Positions 44,243 to 54,480 of a DNA stretch of 64,000 nucleotides are shown here, one piece after another. The position numbers and the translations under genes were made by a program. The first letter of the stretch is position 1; the number at the start of each line of letters is the position of its first letter. Origin of the DNA: Limnephilus marmoratus (Eukaryota; Arthropoda; Insecta; Trichoptera; Limnephilidae); the NCBI GenBank assembly GCA_917880885.1, contig OU862934.1, positions 28,380,734 to 28,444,733 on the forward strand. The letters run 5' to 3'. The notes below the pieces were generated by a model. That model saw only the letters and a program-made list of their open reading frames with translations, ran no database searches and was not told where the DNA came from.

Positions 44243-44673
44243 ACAATTTTTTTTACATTAGCTCCACACAGGAGGCCCTGAGGGATACAATTGCCTTGTC
44301 ATCATGGGGGATGCTGTATGGAGGGTTTTTTAAGGAAAGAAAGAAGAAGTTCTGGGAAGGAAATAGGTACGTGGGGTGGGTAGTAACTTGGGGGTTAGTG
44401 TGTCCAGGAGTGACGAACGTATGAATCCATCCCTAGAGTGCAAGGCGATGGGTCGAGGGATTTTGGTTGGAGAAGTCAAAAGACCTCCTCAACCAGTCTC
44501 TCTCGATCCGCCCCGCCACGCAGCAGTTGGGCAGACACATCGGCTGCCAAGACCTTGACAAACCTCACGCCATGAACCTGGGCACCCCTGCTAAGTCACC
44601 AGACCTATGGCAGAGGTGTTGATTATCCAATAAATGGTTCCTGGGGGGGCAGTACCCATACCCGCCTCCCAAA
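44243..44673 (-). mobile_element. SINE-B, near full-length, inverted
   Basis: Poly-T at 44249 marks the A-tail. The + strand then reads ATTAGCTCCACACAGGAGGC, GTGTCCAGGAGTGACGAACG, ATCCAATAAATGGTTCCTGG and GTACCCATACCCGCCTCCC at the head. It lies in the last intron of ena, 47 bp from the final exon. Confidence 0.88.
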
Positions 44674-44921
44674 ATTAAATTATTCAAGTCAAATGAACTA
44701 TTATATTTCAAAATTGGAACTGATAATAAGTATTACATCAAACATCATATCATATCAGACAAGTAGCTATAAAAATTGTATTTCTGTTGTTTAAATTTTC
44801 GACAGATCTAAATCTGAATAACGATTTTTAAATTTTATATACTAATGGTGTTCATTCGAAAGGTAAATTTCTGATTGTCTCTAATAATTTTTGTTGATAG
44901 GGCTTGACCCCATATGTTATA

Positions 44922-45145
44922 AATCCTAGGTCACTTCAAGTAGTCCACTATGTTTGGTGACTCAGCAGGAATGCGCGGGTTCATGGGGTGAGGTTTGTCC
45001 AGGTCTTGGTGGCGGATGCATCTGCCCACAAACTGCTGCCCTCAGATTCCTACCCACCCACCTCATATATTTTTCCTTCCTGGAACGTCCTCTCCTTTCT
45101 TTAAAAAGACCCTCCACACAGAATTCTTAAAGATGGCATAGAAAA
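44922..45145 (+). mobile_element. SINE-B copy, internally deleted
   Basis: It has CGGGTTCATGGGGTGAGGTT, TCCAGGTCTTGGTGGCGGAT and GACCCTCCACACAGAATTCT. The middle section is missing. Confidence 0.75.
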
Positions 45146-45291
45146 AATAATTCCCCGTTAAATTAATATTTAAAAAAAAATCTACTTTTGGTCGCTATTA
45201 CATCTCAGAAAGGGCAAGTGCTAAAAGGCTGAGATTTGGAGTGATTCAGGAACCATAATAGTTAGAGGACTGAGAGACGGAGGCAACGCAC

Positions 45292-45409
45292 CTGTGATAA
45301 TCTCCTGTTTAATGGAGCTGACCTGGGCTCGCACTTCTCGGAGCACCTCCTGCTTGAAGGCCTCCCACTCTACGGGGCCCACGCACATGCCCTCGCCCGA
45401 GCCGTTCAC
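45292..45409 (-). CDS. ena: Enabled exon: EVH2 tetramerisation coil
   Basis: The acceptor CAACTTGTTGCAG-type (TTATTTGTTGCAG before 45409) and donor CACAG|GTGCG bound 118 bp, phase 0 in and phase 1 out. It encodes VNGSGEGMCVGPVEWEAFKQ and EVLREVRAQVSSIKQEIIT. The second part is the right-handed coiled-coil block C of EVH2, which makes Ena/VASP tetramers and so raises processivity at actin barbed ends. Reading through the donor would give a Pro/Ser/Leu tail ending at 45221, a less likely intron-retention form. Confidence 0.95.
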
Positions 45410-46228
45410 CTGCAACAAATAATAACAATTAAAATTAACATGTACCCGAATAAACACTTCTCACTAGAAATGCCTTCCATGTAGATTTGAAAGGAAACCA
45501 ACATCGCCACTAACTTGGTACCTTTGTGGATCTAGTCCATTTAGCACGTGCTCTGTCTCTCTTAACCCCTCAGGTCTCGATCGTATTTTATCAGAGGGTC
45601 AAAATAAATCCAATAAAATTCAAATAAATGCTATTTTTCTGAATGAATCCGAAAACTAACAACTGTTTTAGAAAGGTGACGAAAAATGCTTTCAAATTTT
45701 ATATCATCAATATCAACAAATAATTTTTGAAATATAAAATTTTTCCATGCAAACCGAAAAAAGTTTTAAAAATGCCTCACCTTACGTTATTTCAACTAAA
45801 ATTACTGATAACTAGGGCCCGGATTAATATGTAAATACATATTTTTAATTTGCACGATTTTCGGTCTCGTGTGTGTTCTCTACCCAGATTATCATATATA
45901 GATTGTGAAAAACTAATTTTTATTTTCCATATTTTTCCATATTTCATGGTTAAGTCCATATTTTACAAAAAATATCACAATCATCCATATTTTCGATTTT
46001 TATATCATAAAACATGAGTTAGTTCACAAAAATTGATATAATTTTACGTGTTTGCATTCTCGTCACCACACGGCCGCGTGTGTTTAATTTTTCTAGCGTA
46101 TTATTCGTCGTAATTTGATTTTTGATTCTCTTCCTCTACTTGCTTGCTGTTGCTTGCGCATCTTTTTATTTTTACGTACTCAAGTCACCTACTACTACTG
46201 TCTAGGTACCTATCAGTTTAATTTCAAA

Positions 46229-46518
46229 ATGCCCAAGGATAAACAACCTTTGCATATCAAGTAAGTCATATTTTAGACAAAAATAAAGGATTTGACACCC
46301 TAAAAACAATTAATAAAGTTCTGAGCGGAAGCTTTGAGGGTATTGCAGACGTGCCTTACACAATTTCGGAAGTAGGCGTCTTTAAGTACGCTCCCATTAA
46401 ATCATGTGACGTGGAAAGATCTTTCAGCCAATATAAGGATATTTTTAGACCAAAAAGACAAGGTTTTAATTTTGGTAATTTAAAAAAAGCATGTGATTGT
46501 GTACTGCAATCAATTTAA
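46229..46518 (+). pseudogene. hAT transposase remnant, C-terminal dimerisation domain
   Basis: A short first piece MPKDKQPLHIK ends at a possible donor (AAG|GTAAGT-like CAAGTAAGT at 46258). After TATTTTAG the frame from 46276 reads DKNKGFDTLKTINKVLSGSF, TISEVGVFKYAPIKSCDVER and SFSQYKDIFRPKRQGFNFGN, ending CVLQSI and TAA at 46518. KYAPxxSCDVERSFSQYK is the hAT C-terminal domain used for dimerisation. The catalytic RNase H-like core is missing, so it is an internally deleted copy. Confidence 0.88.
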
Positions 46519-46720
46519 TAAGACAGATTTAGAGGAAGATGAATAAAACTTAATATTTTTATTTGAATTACCTGAACATTTCGCTATCTTTTTATAATTT
46601 TTTTAATGTAACTGTTACTGCATAGTGATTTTTCACAATGAAATTTTTTTAATATGAAAGATATTATTATTTTATACTCCATATTTTTTCCATATTTTAG
46701 ATTTTTTAGTCCATATTATA

Positions 46721-47110
46721 CAGGGTGTCCGGGGGTAAAGTGCATTAACTTCGGGAGGTGATTCTACATGATAGTGTAAGTAAAAAAGATAAATAACTTT
46801 TTTCGAAATTCCAACTTTTAGGGGTAGTTTTGTGGTAAAAACGTAAAATTTGACCGGCGTGCTCGGCCAGCTTTATTATTTTCCGCTGTTACGATACGGG
46901 CCAGTCACCACCATTTATTGTTGCCACGATCGCGCCCGGCAGGCTCCCGGCAAGTTAGAGCGTACCTCACACTAAGGATTTTTAGTAGGTAGATCTTTTT
47001 GTATGGGAAAAAAAAGTTGGAATTTCGAAAAAAGTTATTTATCTTTTTTACTCCTACCATCGTGTAGAATCACCTCCCGAAGTTAATGCACTTTACCCCC
47101 GGACACCCTG
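46721..47110. mobile_element. CAGGGTGTCC foldback MITE inside the hAT
   Basis: The arms CAGGGTGTCCGGGGGTAAAG and its exact reverse complement end at 47110, with TA on both sides. The arms continue about 110 bp (TGCATTAACTTCGGGAGGTG, AAATAACTTTTTTCGAAATT) with few mismatches. It is a non-coding Tc1/mariner-type MITE. Confidence 0.92.
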
Positions 47111-47463
47111 TATGTACATATTTTGAATTTTTTAATACATATTTATCCGAGCCCTACTGATAACGAAACAAAATAAAAAACCAAAACATAATTTATTAGG
47201 CAAACGTTATCGTCAACTCACTTTATTGGCATTTCATATAAAAATAATTCACAAAAAATTCTCAAACTTTCATAATTTTGTTCAAATTGCGGTCGAAAAA
47301 GTTTGTTTTTATAAAGGTGCACATTTTAATTATTTTGTGGTTAACTAATAGATTTGAATCTAAAGCGTGTTATTTTCTCTTTCTAACACTGTTTAGATCA
47401 TAGTTCTAACCGTGATAGTAAGGGAGACTTGACGATTTCCATGACACCCATATGAGTTAGATA

Positions 47464-47590
47464 CGTTTTTAGATTTTCACAGCCAAAAGTAATATCGTTA
47501 TTTGTTTTTGGGTTGTTATGCCTTGTTGCGCTACCTCCTTCTTTAGCCAACGTTTCGGACAGCGTTATGGTGTCCATCATTAGGGCAGAT
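47464..47590. repeat. Single-arm snapback unit
   Basis: It is collinear with the left arm of the palindrome at 29635-29746, including about 20 bp outside it (TTTTAGATTTTCACAGCCA). It contains CTTTAGCCAACGTTTCGGAC and TGTCCATCATTAGGGCAGA. On the - strand the core is CTAATGA, one base off CTGATGA. It interrupts the right part of TTAA MITE C. Confidence 0.78.
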
Positions 47591-47741
47591 GAGTTGTTCT
47601 GAAAACCGAACAAATTAACCTGATGTTTTAAGTTTTATTCATTCCTCAACGCTTTGCAACTGAGCTATTCATTGTTGTTCGTGCAACGTGTTCAGTTGAG
47701 CATCACATCTTCGCTAATCAACCATCTCTTCATGTCCTTAC

Positions 47742-47951
47742 CTTATTGTCCAGGTCGTTGCCGGTGGGCGGCGGGGGGGGCGCCGGCGCTCCATTTGTGG
47801 CCGCCCCGTTCCCGTTGTTGTTGCCGGCGGCGATTGCCATCAAGGCGGCGGCGTTATTGCCGTTGTTGATGGAAATGCCGTTGCCATTGCCCAGACGATG
47901 CGGCAGAGTGGCGGACTTCTCCCACGTCTTGAGAGGTTCCTGTCCGCCTTC
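47742..47951 (-). CDS. ena: Enabled exon: linker between EVH2 blocks
   Basis: The acceptor AATTTTTAG and donor ATAAG|GTAAGG bound 210 bp, phase 0 in and out. It encodes EGGQEPLKTWEKSATLPHRL, then Asn/Gly/Ala-rich low complexity (GNGNGISINNGNNAAALMAI) and a short proline run, APAPPPPPTGNDLDNK. KTWEKSATLPHRL is a conserved segment of insect Ena between the F-actin block and the coiled coil. GC content is far above the intron level. Confidence 0.94.
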
Positions 47952-48014
47952 CTAAAAATTTAACAACAATTATTTTAGGCTTGCAAAGGAATAAAATCGT
48001 AACAGTGCACATGC

Positions 48015-48170
48015 ACCTTTGCTGCTACGTTTGTACAAAATTCATCAAATTCAAGAAGCCAGTGTACACTGGCTGATGACCATAATCACATGGATGGAGG
48101 AATTTGTCAATACCGATGAAAAAGCCAACGAGTTTAACAGAGGGCAATGGAATTTGGACTAGATTTTAAG
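48015..48170 (+). pseudogene. Repeat F copy 2
   Basis: An uninterrupted frame reads LYKIHQIQEASVHWLMTIIT, WMEEFVNTDEKANEFNRGQW and NLD before TAG. It is homologous to 43605-43770. It lacks a start and splice sites and lies in an ena intron on the opposite strand. The family is not recognised. Confidence 0.55.
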
Positions 48171-49120
48171 ACACAATATTAGAGTTCAGAACAAAACTCA
48201 TCAGCAGTAGTGGCGAGATGAAGGATTTCTACCATATAAGGCCTAATTTTAGTTGATATTTTACATTCAATAAATACACTTTATGCAATCGATGTGTTGT
48301 CCTTTCTCTATGCCTCGAAAAACTGACGCAGTAGCCAGCCGTCATAATTTTTCAGCAAAGTACGGAGAGGTCTGACTCCAATTGACAGAAATGAGATACT
48401 TGAGGCGTTAGCGTTAGATTAGCAATAAAAGCAGTGAGAAAGATTATAAAAGAAAATGATTTGGACATATATAGAGTGGATAATGGTGACAGGAGTGGTA
48501 TCCGAAGCTTCTTCCCGTCAAGGTGGAACATTAACACATTAAAGTAGGACCCAACATGGTGCCTTGTGGTATTCCTATTATTATACTAGATGAATGGGTG
48601 TTTCTTCATCCTGTTGACATTTCCTCCAGCTATTAGTGTTTGAGACATAATGAAGACTACCAAGATGGAACTCGTCCAGGTGTTGATTTTTACCCATATT
48701 TCTATACGGTGTGAAAATTGATGAAAAAAAATTGTCTCAATTTTGCAATAACTTTGTCCTATCATAATAATTTAAGTCGAGATTCTTCCGCAATTTAATT
48801 TAATTTAAACTTTAAATGAAGTGAATCGGATGAAAATTCTACGAGCTACGATTTCTTGAAAAACACGTTTTAAGTTTTCGCTTGTAACCAGGCAGCTTTT
48901 TGGAGAAGTTTTCCGGTCTACCTGCTTGGCGCGCACCACTCCTAACTATATTTAAAGGTCGAAATTGATGCTATAACTTTGGGAATGTATTCTCCACAAG
49001 GAAGACTTTTAGGCAACAAAAAAGGCGATTTTTTGGATCGGCTGGACCAGACAAATTCGCTCAGTGAGATTCCAGTTTCTATCCGTTTTGAGTAATCTGT
49101 TGGCATTACTTGGATGTTGC
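48171..49120. other. ena intron DNA, nothing recognised
   Basis: Moderately AT-rich with no supported ORF, repeat or inverted ends. Confidence 0.5.
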
Positions 49121-49124
49121 TTAC

Positions 49125-49286
49125 CTCGCTGCGGTCGACCTGCGCCCGGCGTCTTGCCAGTGTTCTCGCCATCTCGTTCATCATGGAGTGCATTGGCGTG
49201 GCGGGCGCTGGAGTGGGCGTCGTGGCCTTGCCGCCGCTCCCGCCAGATGACGTTGAAGAACCGCTGTTCTCCTGGGGCATCTGTTG
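49125..49286 (-). CDS. ena: Enabled exon: EVH2 F-actin-binding block
   Basis: The acceptor TTCTTGCAG and donor GCGAG|GTAAGC bound 162 bp in phase 0. It encodes QQMPQENSGSSTSSGGSGGK, ATTPTPAPATPMHSMMNEMA and RTLARRRAQVDRSE. MMNEMARTLARRRAQ corresponds to the basic F-actin-binding block B (vertebrate form MxEEMxxLLARRR). The Ser/Gly stretch before it is a flexible linker. Confidence 0.95.
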
Positions 49287-49667
49287 CTGCAAGAAGACAA
49301 TATGAAACGTGTTAGAAGCAATCAATAAGTAAGCAAAGTGAAGAAATGTCCAGTCCAAAACGTATTTTGGCTACAATCTTTTTAAAAATAAGGGAAAAAA
49401 ATTATAATATATTGTTAATTCTGAATTTGAACTACCAGATTGACAAAAATGACATAAATTTAATGACATAGTTCCCAATGGCCTAGTGGTGTAACTCCTC
49501 AGGCGTCAGCCATAATTTGTTAAAGTTATTGAATAAAAAATTTTTCAGATTGTAATCTGAGATGTTGGTTTCATAAATAGGTCTATTTTACTTCTTTGGT
49601 GGTTATATTACAATTTGTATGATTGACCACAAAATTGTATAATTTTAATAACTATTATTTTCAACCT

Positions 49668-51227
49668 ATTATTATTTTTCAAGGAGACTCATTGAGCCCT
49701 CTTTGGTTTTGCTTAGCATTGAATCCCCTTTCTAAAATGTTAATTAAAAGCAAGTTTGGAATAAAAATTAAGGGTAATACAAGAGAGAGTAGTATAGTTT
49801 CACATCTATTATATATGGATGATATAAAATTATTTTCAAATTCTGAATCAAATTTAGAGAAAATGATTAAGGTAGTTAAAATTTTTTCAGATGATATTAA
49901 AATGACTTTTGGTTTAGATAAATGTAAAACTATCCATATAGAGAAAGGCAAAATTGTAGATGGAGACGAGGGTATATTTAGAAATTTCAAAATTCAAAGT
50001 ATGAAAGGGGATGAGGTTTATAAATATTTAGGATACCCGCAATCGAATAGATTAGATCACACTAGTATTAAAAATGATATTAGGATTAAATTTCAAACTA
50101 GGATCAGAAAAATTTAAAAATGCAATCTATCTGCTAAAAATTTAGTAAAAGCAATAAATACTTGGGCAATACCTCTACTAACGTACTCATTTGGCATAAT
50201 TAAATGGTCCAATACAGATTTAGATAGTTTAGAACGATTGATTAGAACTACGTTAACAAAATTTAATTGCCATCATCCAAATTCAGCTATAGAACGAATT
50301 AATTTACCTAGAAATTTAGGAGGTAGAGGTATAGTCAAAATAACATCTTTGAAACACAATCAGGTAGAAATGCTTAGAAATTTTTTCCATAGGAAAGCTA
50401 ATAGCTCAGAAATGCACAAAATAATTTGCAAGGCAGATAGAAATATTACACCTTTAAATTTATATGACGAGAATGCCAACATTCTTATAAATACTAACCA
50501 GGAATTATTAGATTCCTGGTCAAATAAAATTATTCACGCAAAACACTTCAATTATCTCAACCAAACGTATGTTGACAAACTTTCGTCAAACAAATGGTTG
50601 AGTATTGGAGAGTTGAGCGCAGAAATAGAAGGATTTATGCTTGCCATTCAAGATAGAGTCATTAATACTAAAAATTATAGAAAGCATATAATCAAAGATA
50701 TAAATCAAATTGATGATTTATGTAGAAAATGTTTGGCTTTTCCCGAAACTATAGAACATATTATATCGGGATGTTCTATATTAGCGCCTTCCGAGTATAC
50801 ATTTAGGCACAATCAGGTTTTAAAAATAATTCACCAAAGTTTGATAATTAAACATAACTTGATTGACTGCCGTAATATAGTACCATATTATGAATATGAA
50901 CCAAATTCATTTTTAGAAAATGAATTTTATAAAATATATTATGATAAAACTATACTAACAGACAGAACAATTAGTCATAATAGACCTGATATAGTTTTAC
51001 ATGACAAAATTAAAAAAATAACTTATATCATTGATGGTAGCTATTCCAAATTCCTGTAATATTCAAAAAACTACACAGATTTAGGAAATGAGATTAAAAG
51101 AATTTGGCATTCTCGGACTATAAAAATATTGCCATTTGTTATTTCGGCCACTGGCATAATACCTAGGAATCTGATTCAAAATTTAAGCATATTAGATTTG
51201 TCAAAGAATTTGTATATAAAAATGTAA
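49668..51227 (+). pseudogene. R2-like LINE: RT, zinc knuckle and endonuclease region, 5' truncated
   Basis: One frame, 49623-51227, holds FQGDSLSPLWFCLALNPLSK and LLYMDDIKLFSNSESNLEKM (RT palm with the YxDD catalytic site), then an RT thumb-like NLPRNLGGRGI. After that come a C-x2-C-x7-H-x4-C knuckle (CRKCLAFPETIEHIISGC) and RPDIVLHDKIKKITYIIDGS, the restriction-like endonuclease motif of R2-clade LINEs. The tail PFVISATGIIPRNLIQNL is also typical. Two in-frame TAA codons, at 50115-50117 and 51057-51059, kill it. The start is truncated just before FQGD. It lies sense to + and antisense to ena. Confidence 0.88.
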
Positions 51228-51572
51228 AAATCAGTAATTTTAAATACATGTAGGATTACAAAGGATTTTTTAAATATTTATATTGAGGGATCGGTAGGAT
51301 TTATAGGTTCAATTAGAAATGCCACATAGCCGAACCCTCTGATATGAAAATATCTGGAGTCGGTGAATTATATTCCCATTTGGTCTCTAGTAGGTTGACA
51401 TGTTGTTCTTGTATTTATAATACTTATATAGTGCAATTGCATAGCGTGGGTTGACTAGATGATCATTTGGGGAAGTGTGTGAAAGGGTTTAGTTTTTCCT
51501 TCTTTTTTTCCTTTTTTTTTTTTTTTTTTTGGGGAAAATTTAACCCGGACATTTAAATCTGGTGCATAAAAA

Positions 51573-52461
51573 TACTAGCTGTTTCCCGGCATGCGTTGCA
51601 ATGCCATATTCAAAGAAATACATTGTTTCTCTGTGAATCACCTTTCCAGTGCGTCCCCGTTCCCCTCCAGCCTCCCCTTCCTAGTTAGCTTTATAAATTA
51701 TAGTCTATATGTTATTCTGATGTATGAGCTATATTATTGTGAAGTTTCATTCAAATCCATTCAGTAGTTGTTGCGTGAAAGAGTAACAAACACACATACA
51801 TCCGTACAAACTTTCGCCCTTATAATTTACTAGCTGACCCAGCCACGCGTTGCTGTGGCTAATAAAACACAACATCATCTACTGGATGGTTATCCAACCT
51901 TTATAACCACCGCCGTCTTTGAGTTTATCGCGAAGAGACAGACATACGCCGCGGAGGACTTTAATTTATAATACATAGAGATGGTGTGAAAGATTATAAT
52001 AATTTGAATGAAATGCTTGGGGTAACTAACGCATTTAAGTTAATAAGGATTAATACTGTATCCGTCTAAATAACTTTTCAATTACCGCAATGTACGTGAC
52101 CATTTTTTTAGAAGATAGAATGGGTATAGTAAGCTATCCGTAAATGATATATATATGCCTTCGTGGACTTTTTTGTAGATCTATAAAAGAGGAATATCCC
52201 ACCATGCATTGTTTTGTTATATCCCAAAAGGATTAGGCAGCGTTTTCGATGAAAGCTACCAGGCGGCTTGACTTTTTCAGACACTTCTAACAATTATCGT
52301 TATGTTTCAACCAATTTACATAAATCCTTGACAAATTACATACCTAAAGCTTCCTCACGAAACACTCTATGAAAATCCGTTCAGTAGTTTTCGAGTTTAT
52401 CGCGAACAGACAGACAGATAGACAGACGACGCGGGGGACTTTAATTTATAATATGTAGAGA
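51573..52461. mobile_element. RTE-type retroposon tails, several copies
   Basis: Fragments share AGCTGTTTCCCGGCATGCGT or AGCTGACCCAGCCACGCGTT starts. They also share CATTCAGTAGTTGTTGCGTG, AACACAACATCATCTACTGG, AGTTTATCGCGAACAGACAG and a TTTAATTTATAATATGTAGA end. These resemble the 3' ends of RTE LINEs and their SINEs in arthropods. No coding remains. Confidence 0.55.
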
Positions 52462-52582
52462 TTTATTAATTTTATTAATTTTCAACACCCTGATGGGCTT
52501 TTACATGACAAGTTTATAATACAGAGACAGTTTTTAAATACAAAAGAAAATTCGTAAGGTAAAATAATATTAGTAAGGTAAG

Positions 52583-52705
52583 ATAAAGCGTGGTGTTACC
52601 GCTTATTCCACATTTCTCGCTATGATGGTAAGGGAGACACAACGATTTCTATGAAATCTGTATGAGCTGTTCTGAAAACCAAACAAATAGACTTGATGGA
52701 ATAAA
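52583..52705 (+). mobile_element. TTAA MITE family C, right-end fragment
   Basis: TTCTCGCTATGATGGTAAGG, GAGACACAACGATTTCTATG and GACTTGATGGAATAAA match the family C right end. It ends 53 bp before the ena exon at 52758. Confidence 0.65.
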
Positions 52706-52757
52706 ATTTGCATTCTGTAATAAATATCAGTTCTGTAATAAGTAAAAAATAACTAAC

Positions 52758-52952
52758 CTTATTATTAATAGGCGGCGTGGCCTTCTTAAGCCTGGCATGC
52801 TGCAACTGTGCGGCCAGAGAGGTGGCGGGGGGCCCGGCCGGGCTGTTGGAGGCCATGGGCGGGGGGGGAGGCGGCGGGGGCCCGCCTGACCCAACTGCCG
52901 CCGGCTGCAGGGCGGGGGCGCCTGGGGGCGGGGGCGGCGGGGGAGCTCCGCA
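52758..52952 (-). CDS. ena: Enabled exon: proline-rich core and G-actin-binding block
   Basis: The acceptor CTTTCCAG and donor AATAAG|GTTAGT bound 195 bp in phase 0. It encodes CGAPPPPPPPGAPALQPAAV and GSGGPPPPPPPPMASNSPAG, runs that bind profilin-actin and SH3 domains. PPATSLAAQLQHARLKKATP follows. LAAQLQHARLKK matches the thymosin-like G-actin-binding block A that opens EVH2. GC content is about 75%, against about 30% around it. Confidence 0.95.
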
Positions 52953-53410
52953 CTGGAAAGACAAATCATCATCGCATCAGAAATCAGAGAATATTCTCGT
53001 CCAGGCTGACACCCAGTGGCTAAAGCCCCTTTAGATGAAGATTTTTCTCAAACAATATATTTTATTGTGAACAACAGCCACCTCTGGTAAGCCCCAAAAT
53101 AACAGAAAAAAAAAACCTTCGACTCTGTGCAAAACGGACGACCCGTTTGATAGATTCTCTTATCTTAACAAACGGATTGCAATCTTTAGAACTCGGGAGT
53201 CGGGTGGGTACGCTGTTCTTGTTCTACCGGTATTTCAAAGGAAGATGCTCCGAGGAACTAGTGTCATTATTGATCCCCTCGGAATCGATGCAAGGTCTGG
53301 AAACGCCACGCCAAACACGCACCCAAAATATGTACACAGTTGACATTTGTCAAACGAGAATGGGTCATTTCTACGACTCGTCCTTCAGTTTAAAAACTCG
53401 GCTGTGGAAC

Positions 53411-53520
53411 GATTCGCCGGCCTCCTCAAAAAGACCCTCCACAGAACATCTTCAAAGATGACAGGCCCTGAGGGAAATTATTTTACTTGGGGCCTCCTTT
53501 GTGGAGTTAATGTAAAAAAA
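53411..53520 (+). mobile_element. SINE-B 3' fragment with A-tail
   Basis: AAAAAGACCCTCCACAGAAC, GACAGGCCCTGAGGGAAATT and TGTGGAGTTAATGTAAAAAA identify it. It abuts an inverted SINE-A piece. Confidence 0.8.
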
Positions 53521-53524
53521 AAAC

Positions 53525-53712
53525 ACCGCACAAGATTCCCAACTGCTCCCAACCGTCTGGTGCCAATGAGACAATGGCCTCCCCAATTGGGGTACATCGT
53601 GAGGCTGAAGGTAATGAGGAGGTGAAGGAGATGGGAAAGAGGAAGGTGGGAAAGTACCTGGCTATTCAGATCTTATCACCAAACACGGCCAAAGCCATTT
53701 CAATCTAAACTC
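53525..53712 (-). mobile_element. SINE-A fragment, inverted
   Basis: The + strand reads CCGCACAAGATTCCCAACTG, CCTCCCCAATTGGGGTACAT, GGAAAGTACCTGGCTATTCA and ATCACCAAACACGGCCAAAG. The tRNA head is missing. Confidence 0.82.
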
Positions 53713-54004
53713 TTGGAATTTCTTTTTTTTTAATAACTCTACCAATTGTTTTCAAACATCAAATATCGATAATCCGGTTGATTAGTCAGATATCTCCCAA
53801 TACTAAGTTTGGAGATAACGTGGAAAGCAATATTCTAATACTCGCCATAAATAAAAGATTATTTACACATGTTAGTGTTTTACATATTAAACATGCTATA
53901 AAATAAAACCGGGTTCGATATACTAATATGAAATTTTTAAATATACTACTAGTGACCCAGAAAATATGTATAATTCAATACAAGTTTTTGTGAATTGCAA
54001 TTGA

Positions 54005-54433
54005 TTTTTTTTTTTTTTTTACAGAGAATACCGCACAAGAATCTCAACTGCTCCCGTCTGGAGCCAGTGAGACTATGGCATCCCCAATTGGGGTATGTTG
54101 TGAGGCTGAAGGTAGTGGGGAGGGGAAGGAGGTGGGGAAGAGGAAGGTTTGGAAGTACCTGGCTATTCAGATCTGGTCACTAAACACGGCTAAAGCCATT
54201 TTCAAGCAATGTTTCAATTCTGAATGGTGGTCTTACACCAGGGCGATACTAATAGTATCTTCCACTCTGGAACATACTATATATTATCGCAAATATACTA
54301 TATATTATTTTAAATGAATTAATTGTGAAATAACACAAATTAATCAAATAAAATTTATTTGCGCATGCCGGGTTCGAACCCGCGACCTCCGGAATGTGAG
54401 TCAAGAGTCTTAGCCATTGGACTACGGAGGTCA
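54005..54433 (-). mobile_element. SINE-A, full-length, inverted
   Basis: A T-run of 16-17 at 54005 is the A-tail. The body is the reverse of 9494-9868. At the far end the tRNA-like head reads, on the - strand, GACCTCCGTAGTCCAATGGC, TAAGACTCTTGACTCACATT and GGGTTCGAACCC (a perfect box B). This head is better preserved than in the other copy. Confidence 0.92.
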
Positions 54434-54480
54434 TCATTTGGTGGTGTTTATGAGTAATCTGAGTATTGCACCAGATAGAG

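Larger units (their letters stand above)
45813..47156 (+). mobile_element. hAT transposon remnant with 8-bp duplication
   Basis: The ends TAGGGCCCGGATTAATATGT and, from the right, TAGGGCTCGGATAAATATGT are inverted. The target duplication CTGATAAC is perfect at 45805-45812 and 47157-47164. Inside are a transposase remnant and a second MITE. Terminal TAGGGC with an 8-bp duplication is typical of hAT. Confidence 0.92.
45562..47631 (+). mobile_element. TTAA MITE family C, host of a hAT and a snapback unit
   Basis: It begins TTAACCCCTCAGGTCTCGAT and ends GAACAAATTAACCTGATGTT plus TTAA. The sequence flanking the inserts is collinear with the copy at 21604-22112. A hAT element interrupts it at 45813-47156 and a snapback unit at 47464-47590. 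Confidence 0.75.

Noticed and set aside
45221..45291. ena read-through tail as the normal C-terminus
   Set aside because: A good donor at 45291, a phase-matched 29-bp exon with a conserved ending, and loss of similarity after the donor favour splicing. Retained-intron form cannot be excluded.
47654..47955. Arg/Pro-rich + strand ORFs
   Set aside because: Shadows of the ena exon at 47742-47951.
49470..49515. tRNA-Glu-like 5' half (TCCCAATGGCCTAGTGGTG)
   Set aside because: Only the box A half is present; no box B or pairing 3' half, so too weak to list.
52777..53034. Gly-rich + strand ORFs
   Set aside because: Shadows of the ena proline-rich exon.
54363..54433. tRNA gene on - strand
   Set aside because: The tRNA-like region is the head of a full-length A-tailed SINE-A.
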